Virus record (IMG/VR): IMGVR_UViG_3300008963_000726
Coordinates: 1-20,721 of that record
Length of the DNA stretch: 20,721 nucleotides
Direction: 5' to 3' (one strand)
Source: a virus
Both the position numbers and the translations under genes were made by a program. This document shows, in pieces, positions 1 to 7,205 of this stretch (the stretch's first letter is position 1; each line of letters starts with the position of its first letter). The notes under the pieces were generated by a model. The model ran no database searches. It saw only the letters and a program-made list of their open reading frames with translations, and was not told the origin of the DNA.

Positions 1-729
1 CACCCTTCGGTCAAAGATTTGGGTTTTGCGATGGCGAATTCTGAAGTCGTCCACAACATGGCGTACGAGAAGTTGCTCGATGTCCTTCAACTCACTCACG
101 TATTTGAGAAGAACCTGAATGAAGAAGTCATCCGCGGGCGCGTGAATTACCTCAAAAAGTATCTTGATCGGATCTACACCGATGACCGCAAACAGTACAT
201 TTACTCGATCGCCCTGTTCACCCTGTTCGTCGAGAATGTGAGCTTGTTCTCGCAGTTCTACATTGTCCTGCATTTCAACCGCACTCGTGGATTGCTCAAG
301 GACGTGGCTCAGCAGGTTCAGTATACGATGAAAGAAGAATCCCTACATTCACAGGTCGGGATCAAGCTGATCAACACGCTCCGCGAAGAGTATCCGGATC
401 TGTTCGATGAAGAGCTCGAGGCCCGGATCTCGGAAGAGTGTGTCGAATCCCTGAAAGCGGAAAATCGGGTCATCGATTGGATGATTGGAGATTATGCGGT
501 CGATGGGCTCGATGCCGACATCTTGAAGGCATTCGTTGCCAAGCGGATGAAGGATTCACTCGAGCAGATCGGTTTCGATCACTCACAGATCAAGGCGGAC
601 AAGGGTCTGGTTGATCAGACATTCTGGCTCGATGAATCACTTCTTGGGGCGACCATGACTGATTTCTTCCAGAAGCGCCCTGTCGAATATTCGAGGGGTC
701 AGGGGATTGGGGCAGACGAACTGTTCTAG
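1..729 (+). CDS. nrdB: Ribonucleotide reductase class I, beta subunit (5' truncated)
   Basis: NrdB carries the di-iron/tyrosyl-radical cofactor that starts ribonucleoside diphosphate reduction in NrdA. The frame is open from base 1, so the N-terminal part lies outside the window; the first in-window TTG (19) and ATG are internal codons. Seen directly: the pattern E-V-V-H-N-M-A-Y (codons 15-22) matches the E115/H118/Y122 block of E. coli NrdB, so the radical Tyr is present. A Glu in LFVENVSLFSQF and the later EESLHSQ motif supply the second Glu set and His of the di-iron site. The C-terminal tail after residue ~205 is where NrdB normally contacts NrdA. nrdA follows 74 bp downstream in the same direction. 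About 243 codons are visible against a usual ~340-390. The family assignment is secure. Confidence 0.95.
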   Translation, partial: HPSVKDLGFAMANSEVVHNMAYEKLLDVLQLTHVFEKNLNEEVIRGRVNYLKKYLDRIYTDDRKQYIYSIALFTLFVENVSLFSQFYIVLHFNRTRGLLKDVAQQVQYTMKEESLHSQVGIKLINTLREEYPDLFDEELEARISEECVESLKAENRVIDWMIGDYAVDGLDADILKAFVAKRMKDSLEQIGFDHSQIKADKGLVDQTFWLDESLLGATMTDFFQKRPVEYSRGQGIGADELF

Positions 730-803
730 CGACCTCTTTTTGCTGAGGCACCATTGATATGAATTATTATGATCACAACACTAAACAAACTACGGAGACA
801 CGC

Positions 804-2483
804 ATGAGTTTCGATTGGCTCAACAAAGATTCGCGCACATTTCTTTCTCGGGGGTATTTGAAATCAGGTCAGTCGGCAGAGGACAGAATCCGCGAGATTG
901 CGGACGCTGCCGAAAAAGTCCTTGACTACCCGGGATTCGCTGACAAGTTCTACAACTATATGGGCGAGGGGTATTATTCACTGTCTTCTCCTGTGTGGGC
1001 GAATTTTGGTATCAAGCGGGGCCTTCCGATCTCATGTAATGGTGTATATGTTGGTGATTCCGTACCCTCGATTCTTGGTAAGGTCGCGGAAGTAGGGATG
1101 CAGACCAAGCACGGGGCCGGTACCTCTGGGTACTTTGGGGACATCCGCCCGCGGGGCAAGAGGATCAGTTCGGGTGGTACTGCCGATGGTCCTGTGCACT
1201 TCATGAACATTTTCGAGACTGCGACATCGATTGTCTCACAGGGCAACGTGCGCAAAGGGTCTTTTGCCGCGTATGTCGATATCGAGCACCCTGACGTCGA
1301 AGAATTCCTTGAAATCCGTGAAGTCGGGCATTCGATTCAGGATATGTCGATCGGTCTGTGTATCGGGGATGAATGGATGGAAGAAATGATCGCGCAGGGT
1401 GAGGCGGTCAAGGCCAAGGAACTCGCCCCGAATGATGCCGACAAGCTCCAGCTTTGGGCCCGGATCATGCGCAAACGCAAGGAATCAGGATACCCGTATT
1501 TCTTCTTTCGGGATAATGTGAATAATCTAAAGCCCAAGGTACTCAAAGACAACAATATCCCGATCTATGCAAGTAATCTCTGCTCAGAAATATGCTTACC
1601 GTCCTCGGATGATGAATCATTTGTGTGTAACTTAGCATCCATGAATCTTCATACGTATGACCGTTGGAAGGATACAGACGCGGTCAAGATCATGACGTAC
1701 TTCCTCGATGCGGTGATGACCGAGTACATCGAAAAGACCGAAGGGGTTCCGTACATGGAGGCCTCGAATCGATTCGCCAAGCGCTGGCGGGCCCTTGGGA
1801 TTGGGCAGCTTGGATGGCACACGTACCTGCAGTACAAAATGATCCCGTTTGAGTCCTTCCAAGCGATTTCTCTTGCGACCGAGATTTCTGAGCACATCGA
1901 TCGGGAATCTCTCAAGGCGTCGAAGGAGATGGCTGACCGATTCGGCGAGCCGGACGGGATGATCGGGTACGGTGAAAGGAACCTGACGCGTTGTGCAATT
2001 GCACCAACGACATCTTCGTCTTTCATTCTCGGTCAGGTATCCCCGTCGATTGAGCCGTTGCGTTCAAATTACTTCGTCAAGGATCTGGCGAAGGGCCAGT
2101 TCACGTTCAAGAACCCGTACCTTGCCCGTGTGCTCGAGTCCTACGGGAAGAACGACGAAGAGACTTGGATGGATATTCTCACCCACGACGGGTCTGTGCA
2201 ACATCTCGACTTTCTCGGGGATACCGAAAAAGAAGTGTTCAAGACATTCGACGAGATCACCCCGATGACGATCGTACAGCAAGCGGCTGCTCGGCAGACC
2301 TACATCGATCAGGGCCAATCCCTGAATCTGATGATCCCACCGGATGCCCCGGCCAAGGATGTCAATCAGTTGGTCATCGAAGGATGGAGACTTGGAATCA
2401 AGACCTTCTACTACCAGCGTTCGGCTAACCCGGCGCAAGAACTGGTGCGCGACATCATGAATTGCGCGTCGTGTGAAGCCTGA
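804..2483 (+). CDS. nrdA: Ribonucleotide reductase class I, alpha (catalytic) subunit, no ATP cone
   Basis: Catalytic subunit that reduces NDPs to dNDPs with NrdB and a dithiol donor. I chose ATG 804 because GGAG (794-797) sits 6 bases upstream. An in-frame ATG at 759 would add 15 residues of poor similarity (GAGG 745-748, spacing 10). Motifs in order: SCNGVYVGDS (first active-site Cys), NLCSEICLPS (Asn/Cys/Glu catalytic triad), SFVCNLASMNL (second redox Cys), PTTSSSFILGQ (phosphate loop), YYQRSANP (radical-transfer tyrosines) and a C-terminal CASC pair for external reduction. At 559 residues it is much shorter than E. coli NrdA (~760) and begins directly with the catalytic domain. The N-terminal ATP-cone activity site is therefore absent, which suggests no dATP feedback through that domain. 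Its stop overlaps the glutaredoxin start. Confidence 0.96.
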   Translation: MSFDWLNKDSRTFLSRGYLKSGQSAEDRIREIADAAEKVLDYPGFADKFYNYMGEGYYSLSSPVWANFGIKRGLPISCNGVYVGDSVPSILGKVAEVGMQTKHGAGTSGYFGDIRPRGKRISSGGTADGPVHFMNIFETATSIVSQGNVRKGSFAAYVDIEHPDVEEFLEIREVGHSIQDMSIGLCIGDEWMEEMIAQGEAVKAKELAPNDADKLQLWARIMRKRKESGYPYFFFRDNVNNLKPKVLKDNNIPIYASNLCSEICLPSSDDESFVCNLASMNLHTYDRWKDTDAVKIMTYFLDAVMTEYIEKTEGVPYMEASNRFAKRWRALGIGQLGWHTYLQYKMIPFESFQAISLATEISEHIDRESLKASKEMADRFGEPDGMIGYGERNLTRCAIAPTTSSSFILGQVSPSIEPLRSNYFVKDLAKGQFTFKNPYLARVLESYGKNDEETWMDILTHDGSVQHLDFLGDTEKEVFKTFDEITPMTIVQQAAARQTYIDQGQSLNLMIPPDAPAKDVNQLVIEGWRLGIKTFYYQRSANPAQELVRDIMNCASCEA

Positions 2484-2716
2484 TGAGTGTCGTAATCTGG
2501 TCCAAGGACAATTGCTTTTACTGCCATATGGCAAAAGGACTCCTTGCCCGCGAAGGGATCGAGTATGAAGAGCGGAATATCGAATCAGGTGACTGGTCTC
2601 GGGCTCAAATGCTCGAGGCCGTACCTGACGCCAAAACCGTCCCGCAGATTTTCTTTGGTGAGGAGCACGTTGGTGGTTTTACTGAATTGCAAGAACACTT
2701 GAGGAGTTCTCGATGA
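2483..2716 (+). CDS. grx: Glutaredoxin (RNR reductant)
   Basis: A 77-residue glutaredoxin, comparable to T4 NrdC and bacterial Grx3. The sequence shows the N-terminal beta strand, the dithiol active site C-F-Y-C (residues 11-14), the cis-Pro motif TVPQIFF and the GG-F-T-E-L glutathione-binding turn near residues 63-70. It probably re-reduces the C-terminal cysteine pair of NrdA in the cytoplasm. The start codon overlaps the nrdA stop (TGATG, 2481-2485) and its own stop overlaps the glyA start, so the three are likely translationally coupled. A generic thioredoxin-like role is the alternative, but the position strongly favours service to RNR. Confidence 0.93.
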   Translation: MSVVIWSKDNCFYCHMAKGLLAREGIEYEERNIESGDWSRAQMLEAVPDAKTVPQIFFGEEHVGGFTELQEHLRSSR

Positions 2717-3873
2717 TGGATGAATACATCAGACAGACATTAGCTGGTGAGTGGGATCGTCAGAATCAGACTCTCGAGCTCATCGCGTCCGAGAATTTCG
2801 CATCTCATTACGTACGCGAGCTATGTGGTTCAGTATTCACGAACAAGTATGCCGAAGGTTATCCGGGTCGCCGATACTACAACGGGTGCGAGCAGGTCGA
2901 CAAGATCGAATCTTATGCGATCGATCTGGTAAGAAGATTGTACAATTGCAATTATGCGAACGTTCAACCACACTCCGGCGCCAACGCGAACACCGCCGTG
3001 TATCAGGCGTTCCTCAAACCCGGGGACACAATCCTCGGGATGGATTTGGCTTCCGGTGGCCATCTTTCTCATGGTGCCAAGGTCAACCAGTCGGGCAAAA
3101 CCTATAATGCAGTCGCTTATGGGGTCGTCGATTCAGGGCGTATCGATTATGACCAAGTGCGTGATCTTGCGAGAGAGCACAAGCCCCGAATGATTATCGC
3201 CGGCGCATCAGCGTATCCTCGCCAGATTGCTTGGCGGACTTTCCGTGAAATTGCCGACGAGGTTGACGCGTATCTGCTCGTCGATATGGCACACTATTCC
3301 GGGCTTATTGCCGGTAAATCATATGTAAGCCCCGTACCATTCGCGGATGTGGTCACATCAACCACACATAAAACCCTTCGTGGTCCACGTGGCGGGATGA
3401 TCCTTTGGAACAACCACGAATACACAAAGCGGATCAATTCTGCCGTATTCCCGGGTACGCAGGGTGGACCGCTGATGAATATCATCGCCGCTAAGGCTCA
3501 GTGCTACCGCGAGGCACTCGATCCTTCTTTTTCTGTATACACCGATGCAGTAGTCCGTCACGCACGGACTATGTGTCAAGAATTCCGTCGTCTAGATATC
3601 CCGATCCTGACTGACGGAACCGATTCTCACATCATCCTTATCGATCTATCCGGGAAGGACAAATCGGGAAGAGAAGTTGCCGACGAGCTCGAGACGCGTG
3701 GGATCACGGTCAACAAGAATGGCGTACCTAATGACCCGAGACCATTCACCGAGACATCGGGCATTCGAATTGGTACAGCGGCCGAGACAACCCGACTCGG
3801 GAGTGGCGCAGATGATACATTCCGGGAAATTGCACAGACCATCGCAGAGGTAATCAATGGAACAGCTACTTGA
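2713..3873 (+). CDS. glyA: Serine hydroxymethyltransferase
   Basis: PLP enzyme that converts serine and tetrahydrofolate to glycine and 5,10-methylene-THF, the one-carbon donor for thymidylate and purine synthesis. Seen: LIASENF (residues 23-29), YAEGYPGRRYYNGCE (46-60), QPHSGANAN (85-93), the aspartate that binds the PLP ring nitrogen in LLVDMAH (188-194), the PLP-lysine block TSTTHKTLRGPRGG with Lys220, and PGTQGGP. The length is 386 residues against ~415-420 for bacterial GlyA; the shortening is mostly toward the ends and no catalytic motif is missing. The start overlaps the grx stop (ATGA at 2713-2716) and a second ATG follows at 2716. The 3' end overlaps cydA by 17 bases. Placement after RNR and glutaredoxin suggests a deoxynucleotide-supply role, with thymidylate synthase expected elsewhere in the genome. 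Confidence 0.96.
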   Translation: MMDEYIRQTLAGEWDRQNQTLELIASENFASHYVRELCGSVFTNKYAEGYPGRRYYNGCEQVDKIESYAIDLVRRLYNCNYANVQPHSGANANTAVYQAFLKPGDTILGMDLASGGHLSHGAKVNQSGKTYNAVAYGVVDSGRIDYDQVRDLAREHKPRMIIAGASAYPRQIAWRTFREIADEVDAYLLVDMAHYSGLIAGKSYVSPVPFADVVTSTTHKTLRGPRGGMILWNNHEYTKRINSAVFPGTQGGPLMNIIAAKAQCYREALDPSFSVYTDAVVRHARTMCQEFRRLDIPILTDGTDSHIILIDLSGKDKSGREVADELETRGITVNKNGVPNDPRPFTETSGIRIGTAAETTRLGSGADDTFREIAQTIAEVINGTAT

Positions 3874-5179
3874 TCCTATTTTACTGTCGCGAGTTCAATT
3901 CGCATTTGTAGTATCCTTTCATGCGATCTTCCCGGTCTTCTCGATCGGTATTGCATCGTTTGTCGCGCTGCTCGAGGCACTATATTACAAGACAGGGGAT
4001 GAAGCATATGCCCGACTGTCGGCATTCTGGACCAAGATTTTCGCTATCGCATTCGGAATGGGAGTCGTGTCTGGTATTGTCATGTCGTTCCAATTCGGGA
4101 CTAACTGGTCGCAATTCGCGTACGCGACCGCCAATTTCCTTGGCCCTGTCCTGTCATATGAGGTGATCACGGCGTTCTTCCTTGAGGCTGCATTCCTCGG
4201 AGTCCTGTTGTTTGGGCGAGATCGAGTACCCAAGGGTGTCCATCTGTTTGCCGCGTGTATGGTCGCGCTCGGCACGTTTATATCTTCGTTCTGGATTCTG
4301 GCAGCGAATTCTTGGATGCACACGCCGGCAGGAGTCGAGGCCATCAATGGCTCTTTCCATGTAACCGATTGGACAGCGGCGATTTTTAATCCGTCTTTCC
4401 CATACCGATTTGCACACATGGGGGTCGCATCATTCCTGACCGGTGCATTTGTCGTGGGTGGCGTGTCATCGTGGTTCCTGATTCGTGGAGTTGATACACT
4501 TGCTCACCGAAAGGCCCTGTCAATGTGTCTGTGGCTGATGCTATTCTTAGCTCCCGCACAAGTTCTGATTGGTGACTTTCATGGACTGAATACGTTGGAG
4601 CATCAGCCGGCGAAAATCGCTGCGATGGAGGGGAATTGGGAGACGCAGTCGAATGTACCACTCTTGTTGTTTGCGATCCCCGATCAGGAGAATCAGACCA
4701 ATCATCTCGAACTTGGTATCCCATCACTCGCGTCGATCATCCTCAAGCATGAGGCCGATGGTGTAGTACCCGGGCTTGATATTCTGCCGGTCGAAGAGCA
4801 ACCACCCGTCGCGGCGGTGTTTTGGTCATTCCGCGTGATGGTCGGGATCGGTGTTCTGATGGTCCTTGCTGGTCTGTGGGGACTGATCGCACGACTTCGT
4901 GGGACGATCAATCAACCTTGTGTTCTGCATCGGTTCTTGGTGCTGATGATCCCGGCACCATTCATTGCAGTCCTCGCTGGATGGTTTGTCACCGAGATCG
5001 GGCGGTCCCCTTGGCTTGTCTATGGGCATATGCAGTACGCTGAGGGGATAACGCCTTCTCTTTCTGGGCCGTTAGCACTGACTAGCCTTGTCGGTTTTGG
5101 TATGTTATACTTGGTGGTATATGCATCAGGATTATATTATATCACCAAGACAGTTAAGGCGGGTACTTCAGATGGCTAA
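3857..5179 (+). CDS. cydA: Cytochrome bd-type quinol oxidase subunit I (CydA/CioA-like)
   Basis: Membrane subunit of cytochrome bd oxidase, which oxidises quinol and reduces O2 with haems b558, b595 and d. All expected residues are visible in the 440-residue product: His22 (RVQFAFVVSFH; haem b595/d), Glu102 and Glu110 (SYEVITAFFLE; proton path), His187 (RFAHMG) and Met328 (FWSFRVMVG) for haem b558, and the Q-loop set GDFHG...QPAKIAAMEGNW with Lys253 and Glu258. About nine hydrophobic segments are seen. The Q loop is short, as in the cyanide-insensitive (Cio) branch. ATG 3857 lies inside the glyA 3' end with GAGG 6 bases upstream. No cydB or cydX follows: the next genes are tiny and unrelated. 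The gene appears intact, so it is probably a phage auxiliary metabolic gene whose product pairs with host CydB. That pairing is inference. Confidence 0.95.
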   Translation: MEQLLDPILLSRVQFAFVVSFHAIFPVFSIGIASFVALLEALYYKTGDEAYARLSAFWTKIFAIAFGMGVVSGIVMSFQFGTNWSQFAYATANFLGPVLSYEVITAFFLEAAFLGVLLFGRDRVPKGVHLFAACMVALGTFISSFWILAANSWMHTPAGVEAINGSFHVTDWTAAIFNPSFPYRFAHMGVASFLTGAFVVGGVSSWFLIRGVDTLAHRKALSMCLWLMLFLAPAQVLIGDFHGLNTLEHQPAKIAAMEGNWETQSNVPLLLFAIPDQENQTNHLELGIPSLASIILKHEADGVVPGLDILPVEEQPPVAAVFWSFRVMVGIGVLMVLAGLWGLIARLRGTINQPCVLHRFLVLMIPAPFIAVLAGWFVTEIGRSPWLVYGHMQYAEGITPSLSGPLALTSLVGFGMLYLVVYASGLYYITKTVKAGTSDG

Positions 5180-5381
5180 CTACATGGTCTATAGGGTTCT
5201 GCAAACCGGGGATCTCGAATTCTACGGGAAAAAGAGCAGATGGTTCAGCGATTGGACCCGCGCCAAGCTATACGATTATGATGGCGCCAGAAGCGTCAGG
5301 GCGTTGATCCAAAGCAACTGGCGCAAAAATCCGAGGGATTTCGCTGGAGTTAGCAAGGTGGATTATTGTAGCACCCATTGA
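5172..5381 (+). CDS. Small hypothetical protein (69 aa)
   Basis: The start ATG overlaps the cydA stop by 8 bases, and an AAGGCGGG stretch about 9 bases upstream can serve as the ribosome site. The product is basic and aromatic-rich. Its central stretch (FYGKK-RW-SDW--AKLYDYDGA-SV-ALIQ) resembles the middle of the next small gene (5439-5678), so the two may be distant paralogues of one small phage family. The stop codon TGA lies within the -35 box of the next promoter, so the gene ends exactly where the following unit begins. I do not recognise a function and there are no membrane segments. Confidence 0.7.
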   Translation: MANYMVYRVLQTGDLEFYGKKSRWFSDWTRAKLYDYDGARSVRALIQSNWRKNPRDFAGVSKVDYCSTH

Positions 5382-5406
5382 CAACAATGCCGCCCCATGG
5401 TATAAT
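5378..5406 (+). promoter_or_regulatory. Sigma70 promoter P1
   Basis: TTGACA (5378-5383), 17-base spacer, TATAAT (5401-5406), with an extended -10 TGG just upstream of the -10. The -35 is embedded in CACCCATTGACA, a context shared with the other promoters in the window. It reads into the gene at 5439. The leader contains GTAGTCAAG (5413-5421), exactly 17 bases before that start codon. Confidence 0.92.
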
Positions 5407-5438
5407 AAAAGTGTAGTCAAGACGAAGGATATTAGATC

Positions 5439-5678
5439 ATGATTTATTGGGGCGAACACGTCGTATTTCAGCGGTATAAGAATTTTGAAACTCAAAAGAC
5501 TGATCATTTGTACTTTGCCGGCCGTGGTAAGTGGGTTACTGATCCTTCGAATGCCAAGATCTACAAAACGTGGCACTCGGCTTGTGTTGTGAAGGGTATG
5601 ATGCAAAAACGTCTTTATGAAGGTGCTGACGAATTCCAATACACCTATAGCTTTGGAACCCTTAAGGCCACCGATTAA
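5439..5678 (+). CDS. Small hypothetical protein (79 aa)
   Basis: Driven by its own strong promoter (P1). GAAGGAT, about 10 bases before the ATG, is a plausible ribosome site. The product is rich in Tyr, Trp, Lys and His. The stretch YFAGRGKWVTDPSNAKIYKTW (residues 25-45) resembles the preceding gene product (5172-5381). That layout, with a glycine/basic turn, W-x-x-D, A-K-x-Y, then an amphipathic helix, recurs in small early proteins of many phages. The function is unknown. A strong dedicated promoter suggests immediate-early expression, possibly acting on a host target (inference). Confidence 0.75.
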   Translation: MIYWGEHVVFQRYKNFETQKTDHLYFAGRGKWVTDPSNAKIYKTWHSACVVKGMMQKRLYEGADEFQYTYSFGTLKATD

Positions 5679-5686
5679 GACACCCA

Positions 5687-5715
5687 TTGACACCAGTGTC
5701 GACACATGGTATAAT
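5687..5715 (+). promoter_or_regulatory. Sigma70 promoter P2
   Basis: TTGACA (5687-5692), 17-base spacer, TATAAT (5710-5715), preceded by an extended -10 TGG. Upstream context is CACCCATTGACA. It begins 9 bases after the stop of the 5439 gene and reads into the gene at 5748. Its leader (GTAGTTTTTGGTTGATGA...) resembles that of the promoter at 18480. Confidence 0.92.
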
Positions 5716-5747
5716 GTAGTTTTTGGTTGATGAAAAGCGGAGTCCAC

Positions 5748-6020
5748 ATGATGATCAAGAATCGAAATCAGTTAGCCAGAATTCTGCGTGAAAACGATTT
5801 GGCCGATAAGGTGATTATCCACCACTACAACGAAGTCGAAATCTACCTCCAAGACGAGGAAGGTTATACCGATTACGGTGCTACGGATGACACTTTCAAC
5901 GAGGTCACCAAGCTCCTCGGTTGGGGTGGATTTTCTACCGGGTACGGTGGTTGGATCTTGAAGCAGAACTTTCAGGACTTGGGAGATTGGAATGACAAAT
6001 CAAGCCGTTGGCACTACTGA
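5748..6020 (+). CDS. Small hypothetical protein (90 aa)
   Basis: Two adjacent ATGs (5748 and 5751) follow GCGGAG (5737-5742); spacing is 5 or 8 bases, so either could be used. An in-frame TTG at 5727 lacks a ribosome site. The product begins with a basic helix (MIKNRNQLARILRENDLAD), continues with an acidic middle and ends in a Gly/Trp-rich part (LLGWGGF-TGYGGW). No known domain is recognised. The gene sits immediately downstream of P2 and its 3' end overlaps the next gene by 29 bases, so the two are probably cotranscribed. Confidence 0.72.
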   Translation: MMIKNRNQLARILRENDLADKVIIHHYNEVEIYLQDEEGYTDYGATDDTFNEVTKLLGWGGFSTGYGGWILKQNFQDLGDWNDKSSRWHY

Positions 6021-6180
6021 AGCTATGGAAACCGTCAAGGAATACGGTGAAAAAAATGGCATCACGGGGATCTACGAGATCCTCAATCGGATGTCCGAGG
6101 ACACCGATTCCTTGACCCCTGAACAAATCCGTGCGATGACGATGGTCATGGTAGAACTTTCCGCCCCCGATCTGTGGTAA
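5992..6180 (+). CDS. Small hypothetical protein (62 aa)
   Basis: ATG 5992 has GGGAG (5981-5985) six bases upstream, inside the end of the preceding gene. The product looks fully helical, with a C-terminal half like LTPEQIRAMTMVMVELSAP. It has no cysteines or membrane segment. It is likely cotranscribed from P2. The function is unknown. Confidence 0.65.
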   Translation: MTNQAVGTTEAMETVKEYGEKNGITGIYEILNRMSEDTDSLTPEQIRAMTMVMVELSAPDLW

Positions 6181-6237
6181 CAGGTTTGGGGATCGCGGGG
6201 ACTAAATAGCCGAGAAATCAATATACTGGAGGCTATA

Positions 6238-6408
6238 ATGACTAAATGTATGTCCTGTGAAGTATCCTTCGACGTCACTTTCGAGGAAGTCGACGCGGAG
6301 CTCAATTTTTGTCCCCAATGCGGTCAGGTTATCATCGAAGACATCGAGTTGATCGAAGATTCCTTCGACATCGACCACGACATCTTGTACGATGACGAAG
6401 CCGAATAA
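6238..6408 (+). CDS. Small zinc-ribbon protein (56 aa)
   Basis: A short gene with a strong GGAGG (6228-6232) five bases before ATG 6238. The product starts M-T-K-C-M-S-C and continues to F-C-P-Q-C-G, giving two CxxC knuckles about 18 residues apart, which is a classic zinc ribbon. A very acidic tail follows (many Asp and Glu, ending DDEAE). Such proteins often bind nucleic acid or partner proteins; the negative tail argues against simple DNA binding and suggests a protein partner such as RNA polymerase (inference). It is not part of a larger gene. Confidence 0.7.
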   Translation: MTKCMSCEVSFDVTFEEVDAELNFCPQCGQVIIEDIELIEDSFDIDHDILYDDEAE

Positions 6409-6421
6409 TCATTCAAACTTG

Positions 6422-6461
6422 ATAAATACTCTCGAGAATAATTATATGAGAGAGTGTTTAT
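6422..6461. repeat. 12-bp inverted repeat with late-promoter-like element
   Basis: ATAAATACTCTC (6422-6433) pairs with GAGAGTGTTTAT (6450-6461) over 12 positions with one G-T pair, around a 16-base A/T-rich loop. There is no T tract, so it is not a standard terminator. The left arm, GATAAATAC, matches the ATAAATA core of T4-family late promoters. The right arm ends about 4 bases before the GIY-YIG gene start (6466), so in RNA the hairpin could hide that gene's GAGAG ribosome site. Confidence 0.6.
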
Positions 6462-6465
6462 CATC

Positions 6466-6888
6466 ATGTCCGAGTGGATTTATGAAGGCCGCGAGTTCGA
6501 ACCCCCCGAAGATTTCAACCCCAAGACCCTATACGGATTCGTGTATCTCATCGAGAATCTCGCGAATGGGCGCAAATATATCGGGAAAAAATTGATGTGG
6601 GCCTCCAAGAGTTACCAGCTCAACAAGCGTAAACGGCGCCGGAAAGTCGAATCCGACTGGCGAGATTATTTCGGGTCATCCGAAGAACTCCTCGGGGATG
6701 TCGAAAAATATGGTCCCGAGAACTTCCGTCGTACCATCCTTCATCTTTGCACCACCAAAGGGGAGTGTTCATACCTCGAGGCCAAAGAGCAATTCGCTCG
6801 GGACGCTCTGTTGTCCGACGAATACTATAATTCATGGATCTCCGTCAAAGTCCGTAAATCCCACGTCCCCCATATGCTCGCGGAATAA
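6466..6888 (+). CDS. GIY-YIG endonuclease-like protein (SegE-like)
   Basis: The N-terminal half contains GFVYLIENLANGRKYIGKK (about residues 23-41). This fits the GIY-YIG nuclease core, with VYL replacing the GIY triplet and YIG intact. Later come a basic stretch (NKRKRRRKVESDW) and conserved YFGSS and C-S-Y-L-E-A-KEQ, where the Glu would be the metal-binding residue. It resembles the Seg-like GIY-YIG proteins widespread in T4-type phages, usually ~130-160 residues; this one is 140. ATG 6466 is preferred over GTG 6454, since GAGAG lies about 12 bases before 6466 but directly abuts 6454. The role could be homing or DNA processing. No intron or disrupted host gene is seen beside it, so it may be a free-standing, resident enzyme. 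Confidence 0.8.
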   Translation: MSEWIYEGREFEPPEDFNPKTLYGFVYLIENLANGRKYIGKKLMWASKSYQLNKRKRRRKVESDWRDYFGSSEELLGDVEKYGPENFRRTILHLCTTKGECSYLEAKEQFARDALLSDEYYNSWISVKVRKSHVPHMLAE

Positions 6889-6898
6889 TTCTACCCCA

Positions 6899-6927
6899 TT
6901 GACAACATATTCTGGGTATGATATAAT
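6899..6927 (+). promoter_or_regulatory. Sigma70 promoter P3
   Basis: TTGACA (6899-6904), 17-base spacer, TATAAT (6922-6927), in the context CTACCCCATTGACA. It lies in the short gap after the GIY-YIG gene. The leader contains GTAGTCAAG (6934-6942), 17 bases before ATG 6960, as in P1. Confidence 0.92.
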
Positions 6928-6959
6928 AAAAGGGTAGTCAAGAAAAAGAGATGTTAGAT

Positions 6960-7181
6960 ATGACCTACCGGATCAAGCCAATTGAAATGATGGACGCTGA
7001 CCAGATCGCTATCCATGTTCGCTGCGGCGACATTACGATGGCACAGGCCGAGGTGATTCATCACCCCAATCGCATTCGAGCTGCTAAACGCCGAATCGCG
7101 GATGTTGAGCAAATCGAAGAAGACCATCGTAATGCTCCTTGTATTAGCACCAAGGAAATGCTTGATATGGTGATGCGGTGA
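6960..7181 (+). CDS. Small hypothetical protein (73 aa)
   Basis: ATG 6960 is preferred over ATG 6951. It has AAGAG nine bases upstream, and its distance to the leader motif GTAGTCAAG (17 bases) is identical to that of the 5439 gene under P1. The product is mostly helical with many charged residues (AAKRRIADVEQIEEDH) and two isolated cysteines. No family is recognised. The stop codon forms part of the terminator stem at 7175-7195, so this is a monocistronic promoter-gene-terminator unit. Confidence 0.7.
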   Translation: MTYRIKPIEMMDADQIAIHVRCGDITMAQAEVIHHPNRIRAAKRRIADVEQIEEDHRNAPCISTKEMLDMVMR

Positions 7182-7199
7182 TTCTACCTCACCGCTTTT
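7175..7199 (+). terminator. Rho-independent terminator
   Basis: GCGGTGA (7175-7181), 7-base loop, TCACCGC (7189-7195), then TTTT. The left arm includes the stop codon of the 6960 gene. It ends the P3 transcript seven bases before the next promoter begins. Confidence 0.8.
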
Positions 7200-7205
7200 A
7201 CCCCA

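Noticed and set aside
2064-2534. Minus-strand open frame (156 codons) opposite the nrdA end
   Set aside because: It lies opposite conserved NrdA and glutaredoxin sequence; no gene in the window is on the minus strand.
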